Assembly: GCF_021442025.1 (NCBI RefSeq)
Contig: NZ_CP090446.1
Span: forward strand, 2,914,001-2,978,000
Length of the DNA stretch: 64,000 nucleotides
Direction: 5' to 3'
Source of the DNA: Sphingobacterium sp. SRCM116780
GTDB lineage: Bacteria; Bacteroidota; Bacteroidia; Sphingobacteriales; Sphingobacteriaceae
The notes beneath the pieces were generated by a model, which did no database searches, had not been told where the DNA came from, and was given only the letters and a program-made list of their open reading frames with translations. The translations under genes were made by a program, and so were the position numbers. Positions 8,426 to 16,182 of the stretch are shown here, in pieces. Numbering within the stretch: position 1 is the first letter of the stretch; each line of letters opens with the position of its first letter.

Positions 8426-9787
8426 TTAAATATCATATTTCTCCAATCTTCTATAAAGGGCTGCTCGTGTCAAACCCAACTCTTTTGCAGCTTTGCTTAT
8501 ATTTCCATTATAACGTTCAACAGCAGCTTTTATCGTTTTCCTCTCCAGTTCTTCCAAATTACTACCCGATATGGAGGATTCAAAAGGTTTTTCTTCTGGT
8601 TGTTGTTCAATCGGTGAGAAAAAGATATCATCACCACGGATACTCGCTTGGTCAGCCATGATCACAGCGCGCTCGATGCTATACTGTAGTTCACGTACAT
8701 TACCAGGGAAATGATAGGAAAATAATTTTTTTAAGGCATCTGTTTCAAATCCGTCGATACGCTTATTGTACTTTTTTGTATATACGGTTAAAAAATGTTC
8801 TGCGAGAAGTTGTATATCCTGTCCTCTATGTCGTAAAGGAGGAACTTGAATCTCTACAGTATTGATGCGATAGATCAAATCTTTTCTAAATCTATTTTCA
8901 TCTGCAAGAACTTTTAACGCAACATTTGTTGCTGTAATAAGCCGGATATCTACGGGTATCACCTGATGAGATCCCAAAGGTGTCACATAACGATTCTGAA
9001 GTACGGTCAATAATTTAGATTGTTGTTGTAAAGAAATATTACCAATTTCATCCAGAAATAAAGTTCCACCATTCGCTGTTTCAAAACGACCTTGGCGATC
9101 TTCACGTGCATCCGTGAAAGCTCCTTTTTTATAGCCAAATAACTCACTTTCAAATAAGCTTTCGGTCAAAGAACCTACATCAACTTTTACATACACTTCT
9201 TTTGAGCGCAACGAACGTTTTTGGATCGCCTGTGCGATCAGATCCTTTCCAGTACCATTTTCACCTAAAATAAGAATATTAGCATCTGTTGGTGCTATTT
9301 TTTCGAGTTTATATTGCAATTCGTCCATAATAACGGATTGCCCAATAAGATCAGGTGTACCATCCAAGGTTAAGAGCGAACTTTTTGTTTTTTTATCTTG
9401 ATTTTTATGTTCTGTTAACGTGCTTTCTATTGTTGCTAATAACTGCTCATTGATCCATGGCTTGACCACAAAATCCGAGGCACCTTTCTTAAGCGATTTT
9501 ACAGCCAAATCCACTGCAGCATAAGCTGTGATCATAATGACCCGAATGGTGGGATATTTTTCTTTGATTCTTGATAACCAAAAAAGTCCTTCGTTACCTG
9601 TATTGATCGTGCTCTTAAAGTTCATATCCAGCAACACCAGATCATAGGGCATCTTATCCAAATGTCCCATCAGATTTTCTGGATTAGACTCTACTTGCAC
9701 ATGACGCACTTTAGGTTTAAGCAGAATCCGTGCGGCTGTCAATAAATCCTGGTCATCATCGACGACTAAAATTGCTGCTTTTTTCAT
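8426..9787 (-). CDS. Sigma-54-dependent (NtrC-type) response regulator
   Basis: A 453-aa protein with three domains. The receiver (about 1-125) has the acidic DDD at 10-12, Asp54 as phosphorylation site and Lys109. The AAA+ domain (about 145-375) has Walker A GENGTGKD (175-182), GAFTDA (222-227) and Walker B LFLDEIG. The C-terminal Fis-type helix-turn-helix ends SKAAKELGLTRAALYRRLEKYDI. It would activate RNA polymerase carrying sigma-54 from upstream dyads. The loop normally reads GAFTGA; here the fifth residue is Asp. Six matching promoters with twin dyads lie in this locus and are its likely targets. Confidence 0.93.
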   Translation of the reverse strand: MKKAAILVVDDDQDLLTAARILLKPKVRHVQVESNPENLMGHLDKMPYDLVLLDMNFKSTINTGNEGLFWLSRIKEKYPTIRVIMITAYAAVDLAVKSLKKGASDFVVKPWINEQLLATIESTLTEHKNQDKKTKSSLLTLDGTPDLIGQSVIMDELQYKLEKIAPTDANILILGENGTGKDLIAQAIQKRSLRSKEVYVKVDVGSLTESLFESELFGYKKGAFTDAREDRQGRFETANGGTLFLDEIGNISLQQQSKLLTVLQNRYVTPLGSHQVIPVDIRLITATNVALKVLADENRFRKDLIYRINTVEIQVPPLRHRGQDIQLLAEHFLTVYTKKYNKRIDGFETDALKKLFSYHFPGNVRELQYSIERAVIMADQASIRGDDIFFSPIEQQPEEKPFESSISGSNLEELERKTIKAAVERYNGNISKAAKELGLTRAALYRRLEKYDI

Positions 9788-9947
9788 TCAAATAATTTGT
9801 TTTTTAAAGGCTATGGAACGATCATTAGCCGTTCCTATTTTTATTATGATTTGCTTTCAAAGGTTCAAGAACATATTCAATTTTGATCGGTTCATAACAG
9901 TTGCGCACTTGAAAGCTCTTGATGGTTTTATTTGAATACTAAGGTAA

Positions 9948-11255
9948 CTATAAATTCAACGAGCCAGCATAATAATCGCTGATATATTTTTGCAAGAGCC
10001 ATTCATATTGTTTGACCAACAGTTGAATCTGACTACTATCCAATTTATTTTTTGCTGTTAAGTACAATACGGAATTGCTATTTCCAGCTTCAAAGTGTAC
10101 TTGCGCAATACGAAATGACTCTGTATAACTTTGCTGTTGTTCTTGTAATTGTACAATGTTGCTACTGGCATTTTTCAAATTAAAAACTGCTTTTGCCGTT
10201 TCTACATGTAAATTGTTTAAGGCAATATCCTTCTGAAATTTAGCGGTTTCCAAATCCAATTTAGCTAATTTTACCTGATTGTATATTGTTAAATGATTAA
10301 AAATCGGAATGTTCAAATTTAAAGAAACCGACTTCCCTAAATTATTGTTAAATTGTTTCAAATAACCAAAATCTGCTCCGTTTGAATAATTCGTGGATAA
10401 ACCTGCACTTAATGAAAGTGATGGCCAATAACCAGACTTCACCACTTTAATATTTCTTTCAGCAGCTTTTATTCTCCAGTCAAGAGCTGGAACATTGGGT
10501 AGTTTTTCAATTGCACTATTAAACAGTTGGGATGCTGTTTGCACTTCAGCATCTGGTTTGAATTCCAAGGGTTTCAATTCTCCCAAGTTCTCTTCTTCTA
10601 CGTTCAATAAGTTAGACAAACGTAATCGATTGAGATATAACAGCTGTTTGTTGTTTTCAATCGCATTGATATCATTCGCCAATTGTCCTTTCAGATCAAA
10701 ATAATCTCCAGGATTGATTGCTCCTTCTTTATGCAGTACTTCTGCCCTACGCACTTGCTCTCTTGTTACGTCGGTTTGCAATTCGGATTGTTTTAGTACA
10801 TCTTGGGCTGTTAAGATTTGGATAAAAGCTTCGATCACATCCAATTTAAGTACATTGATTTGTGAATCAAACTCCAACTTGCTCGCTTCCTTAGCGTCAG
10901 CCTTCATCCGTACATCGTGCAAGATTCGAAATCCATTAAATACAGGAATATCTGCTCCAACAGAAAAACCTCCAGAAGAGTTGTTCGTTGTTGTATATTG
11001 ATTAATCGTCTTATCCAAATAACGTCCGGTACTGAAGCCATGATTTAAATTGGCATTGACATCTGGTAACCGATTTGCTTTTGCTTGTTTCAAATTAATA
11101 TCTGCTCTTTTAACATTAAGTTCATTTTGCATTAAAGCAGGGTTTTCTCGAATAGCCAACTGCACGCATTCAGCAATTGAACGCTGATGGGATTGAGCGT
11201 TCGCAAAAGTCAAGCTACAAAGAAAACACAAACTGTATATCAAGATTTGTTTCAT
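9948..11255 (-). CDS. TolC-family outer-membrane efflux channel
   Basis: A 435-aa outer-membrane factor with a signal peptide (LIYSLCFLCSLTFANAQS) and two internally related coiled-coil halves. Each half has the alternating hydrophobic/Gln-Asn pattern of TolC proteins (SIAECVQLAIRENPALMQNE early, AGNSNSVLYLTAKNKLDSSQ late). It forms the outer-membrane exit of a tripartite exporter. It is divergent from the adaptor gene, and its own sigma-54-like promoter is just upstream. It precedes the regulator and kinase genes on the same strand with a 160-bp gap, so partial read-through is possible. Confidence 0.9.
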   Translation of the reverse strand: MKQILIYSLCFLCSLTFANAQSHQRSIAECVQLAIRENPALMQNELNVKRADINLKQAKANRLPDVNANLNHGFSTGRYLDKTINQYTTTNNSSGGFSVGADIPVFNGFRILHDVRMKADAKEASKLEFDSQINVLKLDVIEAFIQILTAQDVLKQSELQTDVTREQVRRAEVLHKEGAINPGDYFDLKGQLANDINAIENNKQLLYLNRLRLSNLLNVEEENLGELKPLEFKPDAEVQTASQLFNSAIEKLPNVPALDWRIKAAERNIKVVKSGYWPSLSLSAGLSTNYSNGADFGYLKQFNNNLGKSVSLNLNIPIFNHLTIYNQVKLAKLDLETAKFQKDIALNNLHVETAKAVFNLKNASSNIVQLQEQQQSYTESFRIAQVHFEAGNSNSVLYLTAKNKLDSSQIQLLVKQYEWLLQKYISDYYAGSLNL

Positions 11256-11278
11256 ATTTCATATTTTCCAAATCTTTA

Positions 11279-11385
11279 ACCATAGGCCATGCCAAATAAG
11301 CAACGTGTTAATTATCAGACAAATAATAACCAACAACCCATATACATGTTCATCTTCGTACAATTAGGTGTTCGATTACGAACAC
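11279..11385 (-). promoter_or_regulatory. Sigma-54-like promoter and twin dyads of the tolC gene
   Basis: On the minus strand TGGCATGGCCTATGGT (11294 down to 11279) resembles a -24/-12 element. The proximal dyad (11346-11363) reads TTGTACG-AAGA-TGAACAT and the distal (11368-11385) GTGTTCG-TAAT-CGAACAC. The centres are 22 bp apart, with the proximal centre 60.5 bp from the TGGC. The order of the two dyad types is reversed relative to the other five promoters. Predicted target of the neighbouring NtrC-type regulator. Confidence 0.65.
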
Positions 11386-11445
11386 TAACAATATTCTTTT
11401 CATTTTCCTAAAAATCTATTGCTCTATCTGGAAGTAATTATCAAG

Positions 11446-11552
11446 TTGTACGTAGGCGAACAACTAGTGTTCGATTACGAACACTAGAAAACAAATAAAT
11501 CAAATTAACAAGCTAATTATCAATACATTATATTTATGGCACAGCTTTCATA
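11446..11552 (+). promoter_or_regulatory. Twin dyads and sigma-54-like promoter of the hlyD-ATPase-permease unit
   Basis: The distal dyad is TTGTACG-TAGG-CGAACAA (11446-11463). The proximal dyad is GTGTTCG-ATTA-CGAACAC (11467-11484), extended to perfect 10-base arms at 11464-11487. Centres are 21 bp apart. The -24 TGGCAC at 11537 is 61.5 bp from the proximal centre; the -12 part (TTTCATA) is weak. It drives the adaptor, ATPase 1 and permeases 1-2. Confidence 0.7.
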
Positions 11553-11577
11553 GTTAATAACAAAATTGAAACGCATT

Positions 11578-12831
11578 ATGGACAGACCTTTAGAAAAGAA
11601 GAAATGGAATAACAAACGCATATTAACCTTAGTTGGAATTACGGGTTTGGTTGGCCTCATTGCTGCAAGTTTTTATTTTACAAGTGGAAAAAGCAAACTA
11701 AATGTAGATGCAGATCGTATTTCCATTGTTGAGATAAAAAAAGATAATTTTCAGGAGTTCATTCCCATTAACGGAACGGTACTTCCTATCAGCAGCATTT
11801 ATTTAGACGCCTCTGTGGGGGGACGAGTAGAAGAAAAATATGTAGAAGACGGAGCTATCTTAAAAAAAGGTGATCCCATTATGCGTCTGTCCAACACCGA
11901 TCAAGAACTGAGCCTGATTCAACAGGAAACTCAAGTTTTGAATTTATTAACACAATCCCAAATCGCGCAAACAAATGCCCAACAGGTTTCCATCAACAAC
12001 CGTAACCAAATGGCCGATGTAGAACAGGCTTACAAAGAGGCTGAGCGTGTATACCGATTAAATCAAAAGTTATTGAACGAGAAAGCAATTGGTTCGCAAG
12101 AGTTCGAAAAATCTAAGAACGAATACAATTACCAAAAAGAAAGAGTAAGTCTGACGAAACAAATCTTAAAACAAGATGAAGTTTCGACCAATCAAAAAGC
12201 TAATCAGGATCGCGAAACCTATCATCGTACGCAGAGTGCTCTAGAATTAATGAAGAGAAAAATTGGTGATTTGATTGTCCGTTCACCTGTTGATGGACAA
12301 CTGACATCATTTGATGCAGAAATAGGGCAAAGCAAGAATGCTGGAGAGCGTTTGGGGCAAATCGATGTCCTTACTGGATTTAAAGTTCGTGCAGATATCG
12401 ATGAACATTATATCAATCGAATCTTTCCTGATTTACAGGGTGAGTTTACAATCGGCGACAAATCATACAAATTGCGAATCAAAAAAGTATACACACAAGT
12501 AACCAATGGTCGCTTTCAAGTCGATATGGAGTTTATCAATGAAGTTCCTAAAGGCATTCGCCGAGGTCAAACGTTACAAATCCGATTAGCTTTAAGTGAT
12601 GAAACCAAAGCCGTATTACTTGCAAAAGGAGGTTTTTATCAACAAACAGGTGGAAACTGGATATTCAAATTAGATAAAAATGGCACGACTGCCTATCGCA
12701 TAGATATTCAATTAGGAAGACAGAATCCGGAATATTATGAAGTCATCAAAGGTTTGCAACCTGGTGATAAAGTGATCGTGTCGAGTTATGAGACTTACGA
12801 TAAAATACAAGAATTAAATATCAAAAAATAG
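11578..12831 (+). CDS. HlyD/MacA-type periplasmic adaptor (membrane fusion protein)
   Basis: A 417-aa adaptor linking an inner-membrane ABC transporter to TolC. One N-terminal anchor (ILTLVGITGLVGLIAASFYF) is followed by a lipoyl-type half motif (LDASVGGRVEEKYVEDGAIL), a long coiled-coil hairpin (about residues 110-225), the second half (VRSPVDGQLTSFDAEIG) and a beta-barrel/MP-proximal region ending QPGDKVIVSSYETY. The ATG at 11578 is preferred over an in-frame TTG at 11566, which falls next to the predicted transcription start. It is first in the unit with ATPase 1 and permeases 1-2. Confidence 0.9.
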   Translation: MDRPLEKKKWNNKRILTLVGITGLVGLIAASFYFTSGKSKLNVDADRISIVEIKKDNFQEFIPINGTVLPISSIYLDASVGGRVEEKYVEDGAILKKGDPIMRLSNTDQELSLIQQETQVLNLLTQSQIAQTNAQQVSINNRNQMADVEQAYKEAERVYRLNQKLLNEKAIGSQEFEKSKNEYNYQKERVSLTKQILKQDEVSTNQKANQDRETYHRTQSALELMKRKIGDLIVRSPVDGQLTSFDAEIGQSKNAGERLGQIDVLTGFKVRADIDEHYINRIFPDLQGEFTIGDKSYKLRIKKVYTQVTNGRFQVDMEFINEVPKGIRRGQTLQIRLALSDETKAVLLAKGGFYQQTGGNWIFKLDKNGTTAYRIDIQLGRQNPEYYEVIKGLQPGDKVIVSSYETYDKIQELNIKK

Positions 12832-12907
12832 TCAAGTTAACGATTAGATTTAGTTGAGCATCAGCATTAAATTTCAAAACGTAAATTAAGATATTGTGGA
12901 AAAAAAC

Positions 12908-13588
12908 ATGATCAAAATAAGCAATCTTCAAAAGTACTATCGTACAGAAGAAGTGGAAACTGTGGCATTGAATAATTTGAATATTCATGTCAAAGAAGGT
13001 GAATTTGTAGCAGTGATGGGTCCATCGGGATGTGGTAAATCTACGCTGCTCAATATTATTGGGCTTTTAGATGACTTGGATGAAGGAAGTTACCTATTCA
13101 ATGAAATTGAAGTTGCCAAGTTCAAAGAGCGTGGTCGCTCAGATTTACGCAAACACAATATCGGTTTTGTATTCCAAAGCTTCAATCTGATAGATGAATT
13201 GACGGTATATGAAAACGTAGAGCTTCCTTTGGTTTATACGAATGTTCCTGCTGCAGAACGTAAACGCCGTGTGGAAGAGGTATTAGAGAAAGTGCAGATC
13301 ATGCACCGACGTAATCACTTCCCACAACAGCTTTCAGGAGGGCAACAGCAACGTGTCGCCGTAGCTCGTGCGGTGGTTAACAATCCGAAACTGATCTTAG
13401 CCGATGAGCCTACTGGAAATTTAGATTCCAATAATGGCAATGAAGTTATGCAATTGCTGACCGAGCTAAATGAAGCAGGAACAACCATCGTCATGGTAAC
13501 ACACAGTGAGCATGATGCTAAATTTTCAGATCGCGTGATCCGCATGCTGGATGGGCAAGTGATTATGGAGACCTCTGCTTTAAAATAA
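12908..13588 (+). CDS. MacB/LolD-type ABC transporter ATPase (ATPase 1)
   Basis: A 226-aa cytoplasmic ATPase that powers FtsX-fold permeases. Walker A is GPSGCGKSTL, the Q loop FVFQSFNLIDELTV, the signature LSGGQQQRVAVARA, Walker B LILADEPTGNLDS, and the switch His is in VTHSEHD. The start at ATG 12908 (MIKISNLQKYY) is chosen over a GTG at 12896. It lies 76 bp after the adaptor and 125 bp before permease 1. It is the canonical ATPase of the locus and probably serves several permeases. Confidence 0.93.
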   Translation: MIKISNLQKYYRTEEVETVALNNLNIHVKEGEFVAVMGPSGCGKSTLLNIIGLLDDLDEGSYLFNEIEVAKFKERGRSDLRKHNIGFVFQSFNLIDELTVYENVELPLVYTNVPAAERKRRVEEVLEKVQIMHRRNHFPQQLSGGQQQRVAVARAVVNNPKLILADEPTGNLDSNNGNEVMQLLTELNEAGTTIVMVTHSEHDAKFSDRVIRMLDGQVIMETSALK

Positions 13589-13712
13589 CATACGGAAGTG
13601 TACAACGTAAAATTAAATATTAAAAAGTTGACGGCTAAACCCGTAGATCGTTTATTCGGTGAGTAGAGAGCAAAGTTAAAAATATAGCACAACATCTTAG
13701 ATATCAACAGAC

Positions 13713-16118
13713 ATGATCAAGAATTATATAAAAGTAGCCGTACGAAACCTAACAAGGAATATCTCCATTTCTTTGATCAATATATGTGGATTAGCCTTAG
13801 GCATCGCCACCTGCTTACTCATCAGCCTGTACATCGTTGATGAACTAAGCTATGATCGATTTCACAGTCAAGCCAACCGCATCGTACGTGTTGTTTTTCG
13901 AGGTCAGGTAAAAGGAGGTGATATCAAAGAAGCCCATATTATGCCACCTGTAGCGTCTACGATGAAAGCTGAATTAACAGATGTCCAAGAAACTGCTCGT
14001 CTACGAATAGGTGGAACTCCGCTATTCCAAGTGGGCGATAAAGTTTTCCATGATGAGCATTTGGCTTATGTCGATGCTTCCTTCTTCAAAATATTTACGT
14101 TTCCGCTATTAAAAGGCGATCCTTTGACCGCAATCGCGCAGCCTAACACGGCTATAATATCCGAAACTATGGCTCGGAAATACTTCAACACGATTGACGT
14201 GCTTGGAAAAGAGCTACCGATTAAAGGAAATCAGGCTATCTTGAAAATAACAGGTGTGATGAAAGACATACCTAAAAACTCTCACTTCCATTTTGATATC
14301 TTTACTTCTATTGAGGCTTTGGAAGATGCACGATCCACATCGTGGATGACCTCCGAATACTATACCTATGCGTTATTGAATAAGGATGCTACAGCTAAAC
14401 AAGTAGAAGCCAAACTCGCTACTTTATTTGATAAGCATGTCGGTCCACAGTTTATGGCTGGTTTTGGTATGAGTTACGAAGATTACAAAAAAGCAGGAAA
14501 CAGGATTGGACTTTATCTTCAGCCCTTAACGGACATTCATTTACATTCCGATTTTGTGAATGACCTGAGTGCTTCTGGTGACATCAGATACCTGTATATT
14601 TTTGGTGTAATTGGCCTCTTTATGTTATTAATTGCGACGATCAATTTCATGAACCTATCTACGGCTAGTGGTTCCAAAAGATTTAAAGAAGTTGGCGTAA
14701 GAAAAGTTTTGGGAGCAGGAAAACAAAATCTGCTGATTCAATTCTTCACAGAAGGCGTTCTCATCACCTATATCGCCCTGTTATTAGCTGTAGGTATTGT
14801 ATTGCTTGCTCTTCCCCTATTCAATCACTTTTCTGGAAAGTCTTTGGAGATTCAACAGCTGTCTCCTTTTAAGGCAATTCCATTTCTAATTGGCTTTGGT
14901 TTACTGATTGGTTTATTCTCCAGTAGCTACCCTGCTTTATATTTATCTTCCTTTAACCCTTTATCGATTTTAAGAAACAGATTCAATTTTTCTGAGAAAG
15001 GTTTCGGATTAAGAAGTGGTTTAGTTGTTTTTCAATTTATGATATCAGTGGGGTTGATTTTTTGTACAGTCGTGGTCAATCGCCAACTAAATTATATACG
15101 GCATATTAAATTGGGTTATGATAAGGAAAATGTCATTATTGTCCAAAGTTGGCCTTTAGGAGCGAATGAAAAAGCATTCGCTGAACGTCTCGCTCAAGAT
15201 AGTCGAATACTGCATGTCTCTCACTCGTCTTATCTTCCAGCTGGAGCCACTAATAACAACAACTTCTTTGTCTATCCGAAAGAAAGTCCAAACCAGTGGG
15301 TGAAAACGCTCCGTTATGATGTGGATGAACAATATATCCCTACAATGGGGATGAAGCTAAAGGAAGGTCGCAATTTTTCAGCTACTTATGGTAACGACAG
15401 CCTATCGGCTGTTATCAATGAAACGGCTGCCAAAAATCTTGGATGGAAAGACAATATCGTCGGAAGAACATTAACAAATAAGGATAACAAAGTTTATCAA
15501 GTCGTTGGAGTTGTAGAAGATTTTCATTTCAAACCTTTACATGAAGCCATTGCTCCCTTGGTGATGGTCTTAGGTCATGAAGCTGGGCATCTGATCATCA
15601 AGACAAAAGCAACAGACATGGAAAAATTACTGGAGACCGTGAAACAAAGCTACAATGCCTTCCCATCAGATCTTCCTTTCGATTATTCTTTTCTTGATGA
15701 CCGATATAATCAGACTTATCAGTCAGAACTTAAGATCGGACAACTGTTGACTATTTTTTCGACACTAACGATTTTTGTAGCCTGTCTTGGATTATTGGGA
15801 TTAGCCATCTTCACTGCTCTCCAGCGTAAAAAAGAAATTGGAATCCGAAAAGTAATCGGTGCTTCTGTATCCGATATTACACGCATGTTATCTTTCGAAT
15901 TTATCAAATTGGTGTTCATTGCTATCCTTATTGCCTCTCCGATAGCTTGGTGGGCGATGAATACTTGGTTACAAGATTTCGCTTACCGCGTGCATATTCA
16001 GTGGTGGATGTTTGCAATAGCTGGACTTCTAGCTATTGTAATTGCCTTGCTTACTGTCAGTACGCAGGCCATACGAGCAGCAATAGCTAATCCTGTCAAT
16101 AGTCTAAAAGATGAATAG
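13713..16118 (+). CDS. ABC transporter permease 1 (MacB/FtsX family, duplicated)
   Basis: An 801-aa inner-membrane permease made of two MacB-like halves. Each half has one N-terminal span, a large periplasmic (PCD-type) domain and a three-span FtsX domain, for eight spans in all. Coupling-helix motifs are FKEVGVRKVLGA near residue 325 and KKEIGIRKVIGA near 707, and the tail is NPVNSLKDE. The duplicated form should work as a pseudo-dimer with an ATPase dimer. It is third in the adaptor-ATPase-permease unit. MacB/FtsX proteins move substrates such as lipoproteins, lipids or peptides from the periplasmic side; the substrate here is unknown. Confidence 0.9.
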   Translation: MIKNYIKVAVRNLTRNISISLINICGLALGIATCLLISLYIVDELSYDRFHSQANRIVRVVFRGQVKGGDIKEAHIMPPVASTMKAELTDVQETARLRIGGTPLFQVGDKVFHDEHLAYVDASFFKIFTFPLLKGDPLTAIAQPNTAIISETMARKYFNTIDVLGKELPIKGNQAILKITGVMKDIPKNSHFHFDIFTSIEALEDARSTSWMTSEYYTYALLNKDATAKQVEAKLATLFDKHVGPQFMAGFGMSYEDYKKAGNRIGLYLQPLTDIHLHSDFVNDLSASGDIRYLYIFGVIGLFMLLIATINFMNLSTASGSKRFKEVGVRKVLGAGKQNLLIQFFTEGVLITYIALLLAVGIVLLALPLFNHFSGKSLEIQQLSPFKAIPFLIGFGLLIGLFSSSYPALYLSSFNPLSILRNRFNFSEKGFGLRSGLVVFQFMISVGLIFCTVVVNRQLNYIRHIKLGYDKENVIIVQSWPLGANEKAFAERLAQDSRILHVSHSSYLPAGATNNNNFFVYPKESPNQWVKTLRYDVDEQYIPTMGMKLKEGRNFSATYGNDSLSAVINETAAKNLGWKDNIVGRTLTNKDNKVYQVVGVVEDFHFKPLHEAIAPLVMVLGHEAGHLIIKTKATDMEKLLETVKQSYNAFPSDLPFDYSFLDDRYNQTYQSELKIGQLLTIFSTLTIFVACLGLLGLAIFTALQRKKEIGIRKVIGASVSDITRMLSFEFIKLVFIAILIASPIAWWAMNTWLQDFAYRVHIQWWMFAIAGLLAIVIALLTVSTQAIRAAIANPVNSLKDE

Positions 16119-16182
16119 TATGGGTAAATTAATTTATCTACAGCTAAAGAAATCAATACTTAAGTATTAAAAAAATTAAAAA

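Noticed and set aside
9815..9835. GGAACG...CGTTCC inverted repeat upstream of the response regulator as a further operator
   Set aside because: The half-site orientation and spacing (9 bases between arms, GAACG outward) do not fit the TGT(T/A)CG-N4 dyads, there is no partner at 21 bp and no TGGC element. Autoregulation therefore cannot be claimed from sequence.
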